Below, piece by piece: positions 31,699-43,636 of a stretch of 64,000 bases of DNA. The DNA lies in NCBI GenBank assembly GCA_028140145.1, contig JAOIOC010000003.1, positions 40,629 to 104,628 on the forward strand, in the 5' to 3' direction. The notes below the pieces were generated by a model. It was given only the letters and a program-made list of their open reading frames with translations, had not been told where the DNA came from and did not search any database. The translations under genes were made by a program, and so were the position numbers. Positions within the stretch are counted from its first letter, which is position 1. Each line of letters begins with the position of its first letter. The DNA comes from SAR86 cluster bacterium (GTDB lineage Bacteria > Pseudomonadota > Gammaproteobacteria > Magnimaribacterales > AG-339-G14).

Positions 31699-32478
31699 TT
31701 GATAACTTTAGTTGTAGCTAACCAAAAAGGCGGGGTAGGAAAAACCACCACAGCGGTAAACTTGGCCGCCTCGCTCGCAGCCACAAAAAGAAAAGTCCTC
31801 CTTATAGATATTGATTCCCAGGCCAACGCCACCACCGGATCCGGCCACGAGAAAGCAGAAGACAAACTTACCATAATGGATGTTTTGGCCAGAGGCGCAT
31901 GCATCAAAGAAACCATATTACCCTGTACAGATTTTGGTTTTGATTTAGTGCCTTCATGTCAGGATCTAATTTCAGCTGACATTGAAATGACCACGGTTCC
32001 CGCCGCTTCACTTCAGCTTAAAAACGCACTAAGGTCTCTCGAAGGCAGTTATGATTACGTGATAATTGATTGCCCCCCATCGTTGGGCATTCTTACATTG
32101 AACGCGCTAAGAGCCAGCTCTAAGCTAATCATTCCCATGCAGTGCGAATACTATGCAATGGAAGGGCTTGTTTCTCTGAACAAGGCCATTAATGATATAA
32201 ACAGCAAGACCGGGGAAAACATACAAATCAGCGCCATTTTAAGAACGATGTTCGACCCTAGAGCCAGGTTAACAAGAGAGGTCTCTGAAGAGCTGCAAAA
32301 ATACTTCCCCAATGAGCTTTGCTCAACCGTCATCCCAAGAAACATAAAGCTGGCGGAAGCTCCCAGCTCCGGCAAACCAGGTCTCTTTTATGATCCGACA
32401 GCTAAGGGCACAGTCGCTTATCTTGCACTTGCCGGGGAAGTTATCTCAAAGTTTGAGAAAGATTCAATGGTTGCATGA
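31699..32478 (+). CDS. parA: Chromosome partitioning ATPase ParA
   Basis: VANQKGGVGKTTTAVNLAASLA, DIDSQANAT, IDCPPSLGILTLNAL; TTG start. Confidence 0.95.
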   Translation: MITLVVANQKGGVGKTTTAVNLAASLAATKRKVLLIDIDSQANATTGSGHEKAEDKLTIMDVLARGACIKETILPCTDFGFDLVPSCQDLISADIEMTTVPAASLQLKNALRSLEGSYDYVIIDCPPSLGILTLNALRASSKLIIPMQCEYYAMEGLVSLNKAINDINSKTGENIQISAILRTMFDPRARLTREVSEELQKYFPNELCSTVIPRNIKLAEAPSSGKPGLFYDPTAKGTVAYLALAGEVISKFEKDSMVA

Positions 32479-33332
32479 GCGAAGATAGAAAAACTTTAAA
32501 GAGAGGCTTGGATGCTCTATTGGGCGACGAGCCCATTTCTTCTCAGCAAGCACAAAGCCAAGAAATAGCCATAGATAAAATTAGCCCTAGCAGATATCAG
32601 GCGAGAGAAAACATAAACCAAGAGTCTCTTGAAGAATTAACCGAATCAATATCCTCGCAAGGAGTCATTCAGCCAATAATAGTTCGAAAAGTGGGGGGAG
32701 ACGCTTACGAACTCATTGCCGGCGAGAGAAGATGGAGGGCATCCAAGCAAGCCGGCCTTACGACCATTCCCGCTATCTTTAAAGATGCATCTGAAGATCA
32801 AATTATCAGAATGGGTTTAATTGAAAATCTGCAGAGAGAAGACTTGAATCCAATGGAAGAGGCGAGAGGTCTTTTAAGGCTTCAAAAGGAATTTAATATC
32901 AGTCAGCAAGACGTAGCGTCGGCGGTTGGGAAATCCAGGTCGGGAGTAGCAAATATTTTAAGGCTAAACAATTTATGCAAAGAGGCTCAAAACCTATTGG
33001 AAAGCTCAAGCATTGATATGGGTCACGCACGAGCATTGTTGACATTGCCAGAAGGTCCGCAGGCCTCCTTCGCAAAACAGGCCGCTAAAAACGGCTGGTC
33101 TGTTCGACAAACAGAAAGGGCAGCGCAAGATTATTTGTCAGGTTCTGGCAAGACGAAAACCCCAAAAAGAAAGGATGCGAACATAAGCGCCTTAGAGGAG
33201 GAGATCAGCAACGAACTATCCTCATCGGTATCAATTCAACATAAAAAAAACGGGTCAGGCAAAATAATTTTTAGTTACAGAGATCTCGATCAACTAGACA
33301 AGATAATTGGTCCTTTTCGCAAGAAAAATTAG
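32475..33332 (+). CDS. parB: Chromosome partitioning protein ParB
   Basis: ISPSRYQARENI, ELIAGERRWRASKQAGL, IENLQREDLNPMEEA. Confidence 0.96.
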   Translation: MSEDRKTLKRGLDALLGDEPISSQQAQSQEIAIDKISPSRYQARENINQESLEELTESISSQGVIQPIIVRKVGGDAYELIAGERRWRASKQAGLTTIPAIFKDASEDQIIRMGLIENLQREDLNPMEEARGLLRLQKEFNISQQDVASAVGKSRSGVANILRLNNLCKEAQNLLESSSIDMGHARALLTLPEGPQASFAKQAAKNGWSVRQTERAAQDYLSGSGKTKTPKRKDANISALEEEISNELSSSVSIQHKKNGSGKIIFSYRDLDQLDKIIGPFRKKN

Positions 33333-33413
33333 ACACCCTTATAACGAAAAAAAAACCTTTATAGCCTTGAGTTTATTGGCTCCAGACAACTATAATGCAC
33401 TGCCTTAAAAGAC

Positions 33414-34295
33414 ATGGCTAAAGAAGCAGCAAATAATCTAGTCGAAACCTCTGATTACATAGGTCATCATCTTGTAAATTTAACTTTCGGCTGGTGTGAA
33501 AAAACATCTTCCTGGGGCTTCGCTCATCACCAACAAGACATTTCAAAAAGCTTAGACTCAGCCTGCGATGTATCCGAGATGGGTTTCTGGGCATTTCACA
33601 TGGACACAATATTTATGTCGGTTTTTTTGGGCGTTCTGGTCTTTGGTTTCTTTGGGCTTATCAACAGATCTGCAAAAAAAGGAACCCCAGGCAAACTGCA
33701 AAACTTTGTTGAATTTGTTCACGAATTTATCGGTAGCGCGGTGTCTTCCGGGTATCACGGAACTTCAAAAATAGTAGCCCCTCTCGCATTTGCAAGTTGT
33801 TTGTGGATTTTGTCATGGAACTTAATGGATTTGTTGCCCGTGGAAATGGCTAACTTTTTTGGTCAGGCGGGTAGTGGAATAAACTACTTTAAGATATTGC
33901 CTACCGCTGATTTGAACGCACCCTTAGCTCTGGCTGCAGTCGTAATGGTGCTTGTTACTTATTTCAGCATAAACACCCATGGCTTGGGCGGCTTTCTAAA
34001 AGAATTATTTATTATCCCCTTGGGACCTCTAGAATTTATTAGCTTTGTGTCTAAGCATGTCGCTTTAGCACTAAGGCTTTACGGCAACTTGTTTGCTGGC
34101 GAGATGATTTTCATTTTGATTGCCATTATGTTTGGGCAGTTCTTTATGTCATTTTCTCAAACACTTTGGTTTTTGCCTGGCTTGATTATGAATCTGGCTT
34201 GGGCACTATTTCACATTTTAATTGTCGCGTTGCAGGCGTATATCTTCATGATGCTTACAATCGCTTATTTAAACTTGGCTAGCACAAAACACTAG
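33414..34295 (+). CDS. atpB: ATP synthase F0 subunit a
   Basis: ALRLYGNLFAGEMIFILIA, HILIVALQAYIFMMLTIAYL. Confidence 0.95.
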   Translation: MAKEAANNLVETSDYIGHHLVNLTFGWCEKTSSWGFAHHQQDISKSLDSACDVSEMGFWAFHMDTIFMSVFLGVLVFGFFGLINRSAKKGTPGKLQNFVEFVHEFIGSAVSSGYHGTSKIVAPLAFASCLWILSWNLMDLLPVEMANFFGQAGSGINYFKILPTADLNAPLALAAVVMVLVTYFSINTHGLGGFLKELFIIPLGPLEFISFVSKHVALALRLYGNLFAGEMIFILIAIMFGQFFMSFSQTLWFLPGLIMNLAWALFHILIVALQAYIFMMLTIAYLNLASTKH

Positions 34296-34316
34296 CCACA
34301 ACTTTAGGAGACGAAT

Positions 34317-34538
34317 ATGGAAGAATTAAGATTAGTAGCAGGAGCCTTGCTTACTGGTTTAGGCGCCCTTGGAGGAGGGGTTGGAATTGGAACTCTTACC
34401 TCTAAGTACATAGAGGCAGTCGCCAGACAGCCAGAGCTGCAAGGACAGCTTTTTGCTCAGGTGTTGATTGCTCTAGGTTTAACAGATGCGCTGCCAATCA
34501 TTTCTTTGGCGGTAGGGTTATTGTTCTTATTCACGTAA
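34317..34538 (+). CDS. atpE: ATP synthase F0 subunit c
   Basis: Two-TM 73 aa proteolipid with EAVARQPELQGQL loop and GLTDALPII carboxylate site. Confidence 0.95.
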   Translation: MEELRLVAGALLTGLGALGGGVGIGTLTSKYIEAVARQPELQGQLFAQVLIALGLTDALPIISLAVGLLFLFT

Positions 34539-34541
34539 AAC

Positions 34542-35012
34542 ATGAATATAAACGCTACTTTTTTTGCAGAACTCATAGCTTTTTGCATATTTGTATTCAT
34601 CACTTATAGATACATATGGCCAAGCATGGCAAGTGTTCTTGAAGAAAGAAGAAAAGAAATTGATGAAGGCCTTCAAGCCGCAAGTGAATCTAAAAGGCAG
34701 CTAGAGGAAGCGAAAGAGGAATCTAGCAGAGTCATAGATGCCGCAAAATCTGAGGCTTCAACTTTAATTAATCAGGCCGGTTCGAGGGCCGATCAGTTAA
34801 TAGATGAAGCAAAAGAGCAGGCCGCTGAGGAAGCAAAAAAAATTAAAGATACTGCTGAGTCTGATATTGCTCAAAGCACCAACAAAGCTAAAGAAACGCT
34901 CAAGGAAGAGTTATCAGTTTTGGTCGTTGCAGGAGCTTCCAAGATTTTAAACAAAGAGATTGACGAAAGCGCAAACAAAGAAATAGTTGATCAACTTATT
35001 AAAGAATTATGA
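34542..35012 (+). CDS. atpF: ATP synthase F0 subunit b
   Basis: N-terminal TM MNINATFFAELIAFCIFVFITYRYIWPSMASVLEERRKEI and long helix; operon position. Confidence 0.95.
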   Translation: MNINATFFAELIAFCIFVFITYRYIWPSMASVLEERRKEIDEGLQAASESKRQLEEAKEESSRVIDAAKSEASTLINQAGSRADQLIDEAKEQAAEEAKKIKDTAESDIAQSTNKAKETLKEELSVLVVAGASKILNKEIDESANKEIVDQLIKEL

Positions 35013-35545
35013 CAAGTCAATCGATTATAGCCAGACCTTATGCAGAAGCAGCTTTTAGTGTTGCGAAGCAAGATAATTCAATTGAGGAATGGTCAACCGA
35101 TTTGCAAAAAATAAAAGCAGTATGCGCCGATCAAAAAATAACTAATTTGTTGCTCAACCCTGACCTGTCTTATTCAGACAAAACAGAAATATTTATGGAT
35201 CTTTTTAAAGGCGAAATATCAGACAAAGCTGCCTCATTCATAAAAGTCTGCGGAGACAACAAGAGATTAAAAAACCTTCCCGAGATCATAAACTTCTTCA
35301 ACGAGCTGGCCCTTGAGAGCCTCAATAAAAAAAATGTCCATGTCTCTTCACCTTTCCAGCTAGAAGAAAAACAAATTAAAAAGATCACCTCAGCCCTTGA
35401 AAAAAGACTCGATTCTGAGGTTGTTATAGATTTTGACATAGACAAGTCGTTAATTGGTGGATTAAAGATCGCCTATGAAGACCAGGTCCTTGATATGTCT
35501 ATCAAAAGAAAACTAGACCTGCTTCAAACACAACTAAGAAACTAA
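35009..35545 (+). CDS. atpH: ATP synthase F1 subunit delta
   Basis: [40 protein letters not shown]. Confidence 0.95.
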   Translation: MTSQSIIARPYAEAAFSVAKQDNSIEEWSTDLQKIKAVCADQKITNLLLNPDLSYSDKTEIFMDLFKGEISDKAASFIKVCGDNKRLKNLPEIINFFNELALESLNKKNVHVSSPFQLEEKQIKKITSALEKRLDSEVVIDFDIDKSLIGGLKIAYEDQVLDMSIKRKLDLLQTQLRN

Positions 35546-35556
35546 AAAGGAGAACC

Positions 35557-37101
35557 ATGGATAATTTAAACCCCTCAGAAATAAGCGAAATTATAAAGGG
35601 AAGAATTGATTCCCTAGAAACTTCAACCACAGAATCCAACGAGGGAACGATTGTATTTCTTTCAGACGGCATCGCGAGGGTGCATGGATTAAGCGACGCA
35701 ATGTACGGAGAGCTTATAGAATTTGAAGGTGGCGTTTCTGGAATGGCGCTTAATTTAGAAAGAGACTCTGTTGGTGTGGTAATTTTTGGAGACTACAAAC
35801 AACTTGCCGAAGGTGGAGTGGCCAAGTGCACAGGTAAGATTTTAGAGGTTCCTGTTGGACCAGAGCTTGTCGGAAGAGTAGTAGATGCTCTTGGAAATCC
35901 AATCGATGGTAAAGGTCCAATCAAAACTAAATTAACTTCTCCGGTTGAAAAAGTTGCTCCCGGGGTAATGACAAGAAAGCCGGTTGATGAGCCTGTGCAG
36001 ATAGGGCTTAAGGCAGTAGATAGTATGGTGCCAATTGGAAGAGGCCAAAGAGAATTGATTATTGGCGACCGACAAACGGGCAAGACAGCAATTGCCTTAG
36101 ACGCAATCATTAATCAAAAAGGAACGGGCGTTACTTGTGTGTATGTAGCCGTAGGGCAAAAACAATCTTCCATTGCTGCAGTGGTGAGAAAGCTTGAAGA
36201 ATATGGAGCTATGGAGCATACAATTATTGTTGCAGCGGCAGCAGCGGACCCTGCCCCAATGCAATTTCTTGCGCCTTACTCAGGTTGTTCTATGGGCGAA
36301 TATTTCAGAGATAAAGGGGAGGACGCGCTTATCATTTATGACGACCTTTCCAAGCAAGCTGTAGCCTATCGTCAAATATCACTTCTGCTCAGAAGGCCAC
36401 CGGGAAGAGAAGCTTATCCGGGCGATATTTTTTACCTTCACTCAAGACTTCTTGAAAGAGGCTGCAGGGTGAACGAAGATTATGTTGAAGAGCAAACCGA
36501 AGGTAAAGTTAAAGGCAAAACAGGGTCTTTGACCGCTCTACCAATTATTGAAACTCAGGCTGGAGACGTCTCAGCTTTCGTTCCTACGAACGTAATTTCA
36601 ATTACAGACGGTCAGATCTTCCTAGAAACCTCCTATTTCAACAAAGGTCTATTACCAGCCATGAATCCAGGTATTTCTGTCTCAAGGGTGGGTGGAGCCG
36701 CTCAAACTCCGTTGATTAAAAAATTAGGCGGAGGAGTGAGAATTGCTCTTGCCCAGTTCAGAGAGCTGGAAGCTTTTGCACAATTTGCATCGGACTTGGA
36801 TGATGCGTCTAGAGAGCAACTTGAGCTTGGTCAGAAGGTAACAGAATTGATGAAGCAAAAACAATATTCACCTATGTCGGTATCAGAGATGGGGCTTGTT
36901 CTTTTTGCAGTAGATAAAGGTTATTTAAAAGATGTGGAGCTCAATAAAATTGCAGATTTTGAATCAGCTTTGATTTCTTATATGAATTCAGAGCACAAAG
37001 ATTTCATGGATAGTTTGGCGGAGAGCGGCGAACACTCAGATGAAATCCTTGCAACCTTCACAGAAGCTCTCGATAAATTTAAATCAACGCAAACTTGGTA
37101 G
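35557..37101 (+). CDS. atpA: ATP synthase F1 subunit alpha
   Basis: [47 protein letters not shown]. Confidence 0.98.
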   Translation: MDNLNPSEISEIIKGRIDSLETSTTESNEGTIVFLSDGIARVHGLSDAMYGELIEFEGGVSGMALNLERDSVGVVIFGDYKQLAEGGVAKCTGKILEVPVGPELVGRVVDALGNPIDGKGPIKTKLTSPVEKVAPGVMTRKPVDEPVQIGLKAVDSMVPIGRGQRELIIGDRQTGKTAIALDAIINQKGTGVTCVYVAVGQKQSSIAAVVRKLEEYGAMEHTIIVAAAAADPAPMQFLAPYSGCSMGEYFRDKGEDALIIYDDLSKQAVAYRQISLLLRRPPGREAYPGDIFYLHSRLLERGCRVNEDYVEEQTEGKVKGKTGSLTALPIIETQAGDVSAFVPTNVISITDGQIFLETSYFNKGLLPAMNPGISVSRVGGAAQTPLIKKLGGGVRIALAQFRELEAFAQFASDLDDASREQLELGQKVTELMKQKQYSPMSVSEMGLVLFAVDKGYLKDVELNKIADFESALISYMNSEHKDFMDSLAESGEHSDEILATFTEALDKFKSTQTW

Positions 37102-37107
37102 CACTGA

Positions 37108-39775
<2,668 letters not shown>

Positions 39776-39817
39776 TTAAATAGGCACATAAAAGTCAGCT
39801 TAGTTGCTCAACCGCCT

Positions 39818-41167
39818 ATGAATTTAGATATTGTTATATTGGCAGCAGGAAAAGGCACCCGTATGGGAAGCTCTTTGCCTAAAGTTTTAGCAAGCCTTGC
39901 AGGACGGCCAATGCTGGAGCATGTCTTGGATTCAGTATCACAATTAAAGAAAACTAAATTGCACGTTGTCGTAGGACACGAAGCGCAACAGGTAAGAAAA
40001 ACTTTTTCTGGCAATAAGAAAATAAACTGGATCAAACAGACAAAACAACTTGGAACTGGGCACGCAGTAAAGCAAGCAACTAATCATATAAGATCCAATT
40101 CAAACGTAGTTATTTTGTATGGCGATGTTCCCCTTATCTCTGAGACCACGATTTCCAAACTAGCCAAGCTGGCTTCTAAAGGACCGGCCCTGCTTACTTT
40201 CAATAAAGAAAATCCAACTGGTTATGGAAGAATAGTAAGAGGTTCAAGAAATAAGATAGAAGCAATAATTGAAGAAAAAGATGCCTCACCATCTGAGAAA
40301 GAAATTTCTGAGGTTAATTCTGGAATTATGGCTTTTAAAGCTAAAGATCTTATTCGCTTGCTAGGAAAAATCAAAAACAACAACAAGGCTAAAGAGTTTT
40401 ATCTGACCGATACGGTTCATGAGGCGCATCTCGAAAAATTAAATATTCAGTCATTGAGCTTAAGTGATACAAATGAAGTTTTAGGTTGTAATACGCTTGA
40501 AGAGCTTCAAGCATTAGAAAAGGCTTATCACATTTTCACTGCGAAAAAATTTCTTAACAAAGGAGTTTCTTTTGCCGACATAGAAAAAGTTAAATTTAGG
40601 GGAAACATCTCAATAGAAAAGGGTGCCTTTATAGATGAGAATGTTATTTTTGAAGGTACTGTTTCAATTGGAACTAATGCAAAAATTGGTCCAGGATGCA
40701 TCATTTCAAATTCAAAAATCGGTAAAAACGCTAAACTTCTTGCATATTCTTTTGTCGAAGAATCTATGCTTGAAAGCAATGCGAAAGCAGGACCGTTTGC
40801 TCATGTTGGAGTCCAAACGAGAATGGAAGAGGGGGCAGAGATTGGAAACTTTGTTGAGACAAAAAGAAGCAATATAGGAGCCAACTCAAAAGCAAAACAC
40901 CTTGCTTACATTGGCGACGGTAGAATAGGAAAAGGCGTCAACATTGGCGCTGGCACGATCTTTTGTAATTACGATGGCGTTAAAAAGCATATCACCAAAA
41001 TTGAGGATGATGCTTTCATAGGATCAAACTCAGCCTTGGTAGCTCCTTTGACGATCGGTGCAAAATCTTACATTGGCTCTGGATCTGTCGTCACAAAAAA
41101 TGTTGGTAAAGGCCAACTAGCTATTGGAAGGGGCAGACAAAAAAACATGCCTAATAGGAAAAAATAA
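39818..41167 (+). CDS. glmU: Bifunctional GlcNAc-1-P uridyltransferase / GlcN-1-P acetyltransferase
   Basis: VILAAGKGTRMGSSLPKVL; left-handed beta-helix hexapeptide C-terminus; precedes glmS. Confidence 0.96.
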   Translation: MNLDIVILAAGKGTRMGSSLPKVLASLAGRPMLEHVLDSVSQLKKTKLHVVVGHEAQQVRKTFSGNKKINWIKQTKQLGTGHAVKQATNHIRSNSNVVILYGDVPLISETTISKLAKLASKGPALLTFNKENPTGYGRIVRGSRNKIEAIIEEKDASPSEKEISEVNSGIMAFKAKDLIRLLGKIKNNNKAKEFYLTDTVHEAHLEKLNIQSLSLSDTNEVLGCNTLEELQALEKAYHIFTAKKFLNKGVSFADIEKVKFRGNISIEKGAFIDENVIFEGTVSIGTNAKIGPGCIISNSKIGKNAKLLAYSFVEESMLESNAKAGPFAHVGVQTRMEEGAEIGNFVETKRSNIGANSKAKHLAYIGDGRIGKGVNIGAGTIFCNYDGVKKHITKIEDDAFIGSNSALVAPLTIGAKSYIGSGSVVTKNVGKGQLAIGRGRQKNMPNRKK

Positions 41168-42993
41168 TGTGTGGAATCATCGCAGCATCAACTGAAAGGA
41201 GTATCGGTAAGCTCTTGATTCAAGGTCTTTATAAGATGGAATATCGAGGCTATGATTCTGCTGGCATTGCAATGCACACAGAAAATAAAGTTGCGCATCT
41301 GAGAGCTCTGGGAAAAGTAAAGCTTCTTGAAGATTTAATGATTAATGAGAAGCCTAAAGGAAAAGTTGGCATTGCACACACTCGTTGGGCAACCCACGGC
41401 GAACCCTCTGAGGTCAATGCCCATCCACACCAATCAAACGAAAGAATTTTCATTGTCCACAACGGCATTATTGAAAATTATTTGGAGCTCAAAGATGAAT
41501 TAGCTAGTAAAGGTTATGCTTTTACCTCTAAAACAGATTCAGAATTAATAGCGCATCTTCTTGATAGTTACCTAGAAGAGGGCTCATCTTTGCTCAAAGC
41601 CACCAAGCAACTTAAAGACAAGCTTCAAGGAGCCTATGCAATCGCAGCACTGGATCATAGCGACCCAAATACACTGGTACTTGCTCGAAATCGATCGCCC
41701 CTATTGATTGGCCTAGGCGAAGATGAAAATTTTGCTGCTTCCGATCCCTTAGCGCTTGCTGATCTTACAAATAAATTCCTTATTTTAGAAGACGGCGATG
41801 TCGCAAAAATTAGTCCTAATAATGTAGAAATATTCGATAAAAATAATAAAGCCTGCAAAAGGGATATTCAGATTATTGATATCAAAAGCGAGGCAGCATC
41901 AAAAGGCGACTATAAGCATTTCATGGAAAAAGAAATCTATGAGCAGCCTAACGCGATATTAAATACTCTTGATGGAAGAGTGGGTGGCGACGATGTTTTA
42001 GAAAATATTTTTGGCGAGGGATCAAATAACCTTTTTGCAAAAGTTAAAAGAATTCAAATCGCTGCATGTGGCACAAGTCTCCATGCAGGCCGAGTTGCTG
42101 CAAACTGGTTCTCAGCTATAGCTGGGCTGCCAACCCAAATAGATTACGCTAGCGAGTATCGTTATAAAAATCCCTATGTGGATAAAAACACTCTTTTGGT
42201 TACTATTTCTCAATCTGGAGAAACTGCTGATACTTTAGCCGCCCTCCGTTATGCCAAAGATCAAAAATATCTTGCTTCTTTGGCAATTTGTAATGTGCCA
42301 ACTAGCTCATTAGCCAGAGAGTCAGATTTTTTACTTCTAACCAACGCAGGACCAGAAATTGGCGTAGCTTCCACAAAAGCTTTTACCACGCAGCTCATAG
42401 CCTTGATGTTATTGACGTTGTCACTGGCAAAAGCCTCTGGCACGAATCCAAAGCTCAGGTCTAGAGTAATCCAAGCTTTGCGTCAGATGCCCGATATTGT
42501 TGAGAAAAGTCTTGAGCTAAAGGGTGATATCGTTGATATAGCTTCTGAGATTGCTCAACAGGATAATGCTTTATTTTTAGGGCGAGGGATGTTTTATCCC
42601 ATAGCAAAAGAGGGCGCCCTCAAACTCAAAGAAATTTCTTACATTCATGCAGAAGCTTATCCTGCCGGAGAGTTAAAGCACGGACCGCTTGCATTAATCG
42701 ATGAGCGCATGCCGGTAGTAGCAATTGCTCCGGAACACGAACTAGCAGAGAAATTGGTATCCAACCTAGAAGAGGTCAAAGCAAGAGGCGGCGCATTGTA
42801 TGTGTTTGGTAATGCAAAAGAAAAACTTTCTCTTGAAAGAGGCAAATATATCAGCATGCCTGAGTGCGATTTTTTACTAACGCCAATTTTATACACCATC
42901 CCTCTGCAAATTTTATCTTACGAAGTCGCCTTAATCAGAGGCACAGATATTGATCAACCAAGAAACTTAGCTAAGTCAGTCACTGTGGAGTAG
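41167..42993 (+). CDS. glmS: Glutamine-fructose-6-phosphate aminotransferase
   Basis: MCGIIAASTERS, AHTRWATHGEPS, ISQSGETADTLAALR, C-terminal LAKSVTVE. Confidence 0.98.
   Translation: MCGIIAASTERSIGKLLIQGLYKMEYRGYDSAGIAMHTENKVAHLRALGKVKLLEDLMINEKPKGKVGIAHTRWATHGEPSEVNAHPHQSNERIFIVHNGIIENYLELKDELASKGYAFTSKTDSELIAHLLDSYLEEGSSLLKATKQLKDKLQGAYAIAALDHSDPNTLVLARNRSPLLIGLGEDENFAASDPLALADLTNKFLILEDGDVAKISPNNVEIFDKNNKACKRDIQIIDIKSEAASKGDYKHFMEKEIYEQPNAILNTLDGRVGGDDVLENIFGEGSNNLFAKVKRIQIAACGTSLHAGRVAANWFSAIAGLPTQIDYASEYRYKNPYVDKNTLLVTISQSGETADTLAALRYAKDQKYLASLAICNVPTSSLARESDFLLLTNAGPEIGVASTKAFTTQLIALMLLTLSLAKASGTNPKLRSRVIQALRQMPDIVEKSLELKGDIVDIASEIAQQDNALFLGRGMFYPIAKEGALKLKEISYIHAEAYPAGELKHGPLALIDERMPVVAIAPEHELAEKLVSNLEEVKARGGALYVFGNAKEKLSLERGKYISMPECDFLLTPILYTIPLQILSYEVALIRGTDIDQPRNLAKSVTVE
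42979..42993 (+). repeat. Direct repeat copy 1: end of glmS, gtcactgtggagtag
   Basis: 14/15 identical to 43608-43622. Confidence 0.85.
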
Positions 42994-43004
42994 TTTGCAA
43001 CAGT
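42994..43004 (+). repeat. Left 11-bp inverted repeat tttgcaacagt flanking GIY-YIG-like gene
   Basis: Exact reverse complement of 43590-43600 (actgttgcaaa). Confidence 0.85.
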
Positions 43005-43017
43005 AAATTAGAATCAC

Positions 43018-43533
43018 ATGAGATCATCAGAAAAAAAAGATTACTTAGAACAACTGCTTTCTAGCAAAACAACTGTCTTCATGGATGAAATATCTAAATT
43101 TAACATAAAGGATAGCGGGCTTTATATTTTGCAACCATGCTTTGATTTAGAAAAAATAACCGGCGAATCCTATTTAAAAGTTGGCATGACAATTGGAAAA
43201 ACAGGTTTAAGGGGCAGGCTTTCCACGCACTTCTCTAATCATCTTAGGCTTTGTGACGGAAAACTGAAAAGCCCGACAGTTCTTAGTAGACATATGTACC
43301 TTGACAGAACTTTATCGAAAGAACTTGGTTTAGATTTTACTATTCATTCCGATAGAAAAAAGTTCTTGAAAGAACTCTGTTATTTCCAAGTCCTCCCATT
43401 AAAAGAATTTAATTGGGCTTCAGCAGAGGAAAAGAGGATGAAAAGAGGGGAATTAAAGAAAATTGAATCTTCACAGATAGAAAACAAGGTAAGATCAAAA
43501 ACAAGGTATATCGATGATGTCATTGAAAGATAA
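43018..43533 (+). CDS. Putative GIY-YIG / T5orf172-like nuclease-fold protein
   Basis: SGLYILQPCFDLEKITGESYLKVGMTIGKTGLRGRLSTHFSNH resembles GIY-x(n)-YxKvGmT-x(n)-RL..H; downstream glutamate-rich segment. Motif-level only. Confidence 0.5.
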   Translation: MRSSEKKDYLEQLLSSKTTVFMDEISKFNIKDSGLYILQPCFDLEKITGESYLKVGMTIGKTGLRGRLSTHFSNHLRLCDGKLKSPTVLSRHMYLDRTLSKELGLDFTIHSDRKKFLKELCYFQVLPLKEFNWASAEEKRMKRGELKKIESSQIENKVRSKTRYIDDVIER

Positions 43534-43589
43534 GAAGCGAAACTTATCGAAAACCTGATAAAGTCAGTATTGTTAACAAGCGATAAATG

Positions 43590-43600
43590 ACTGTTGCAAA
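43590..43600 (-). repeat. Right 11-bp inverted repeat actgttgcaaa
   Basis: Exact reverse complement of 42994-43004. Confidence 0.85.
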
Positions 43601-43622
43601 ACACTCCGTCACTGTGGAATAG
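43596..43622 (+). pseudogene. Second, diverged copy of the glmS 3' end (A-K-H-S-V-T-V-E-stop)
   Basis: gca aaa cac tcc gtc act gtg gaa tag; compare native gct aag tca gtc act gtg gag tag; differs by inserted H codon and synonymous changes. Confidence 0.65.
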
Positions 43623-43636
43623 ATTAAAGAGCAATT

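Noticed and set aside
32151-32375. 74-aa minus-strand ORF in parA
   Set aside because: Antisense shadow of parA.
42994-43600. Intact Tn7-like transposon at glmS
   Set aside because: No tnsA/B/C/D or other transposase in the interval and the repeats are only 11 bp; not enough for a Tn7 call.
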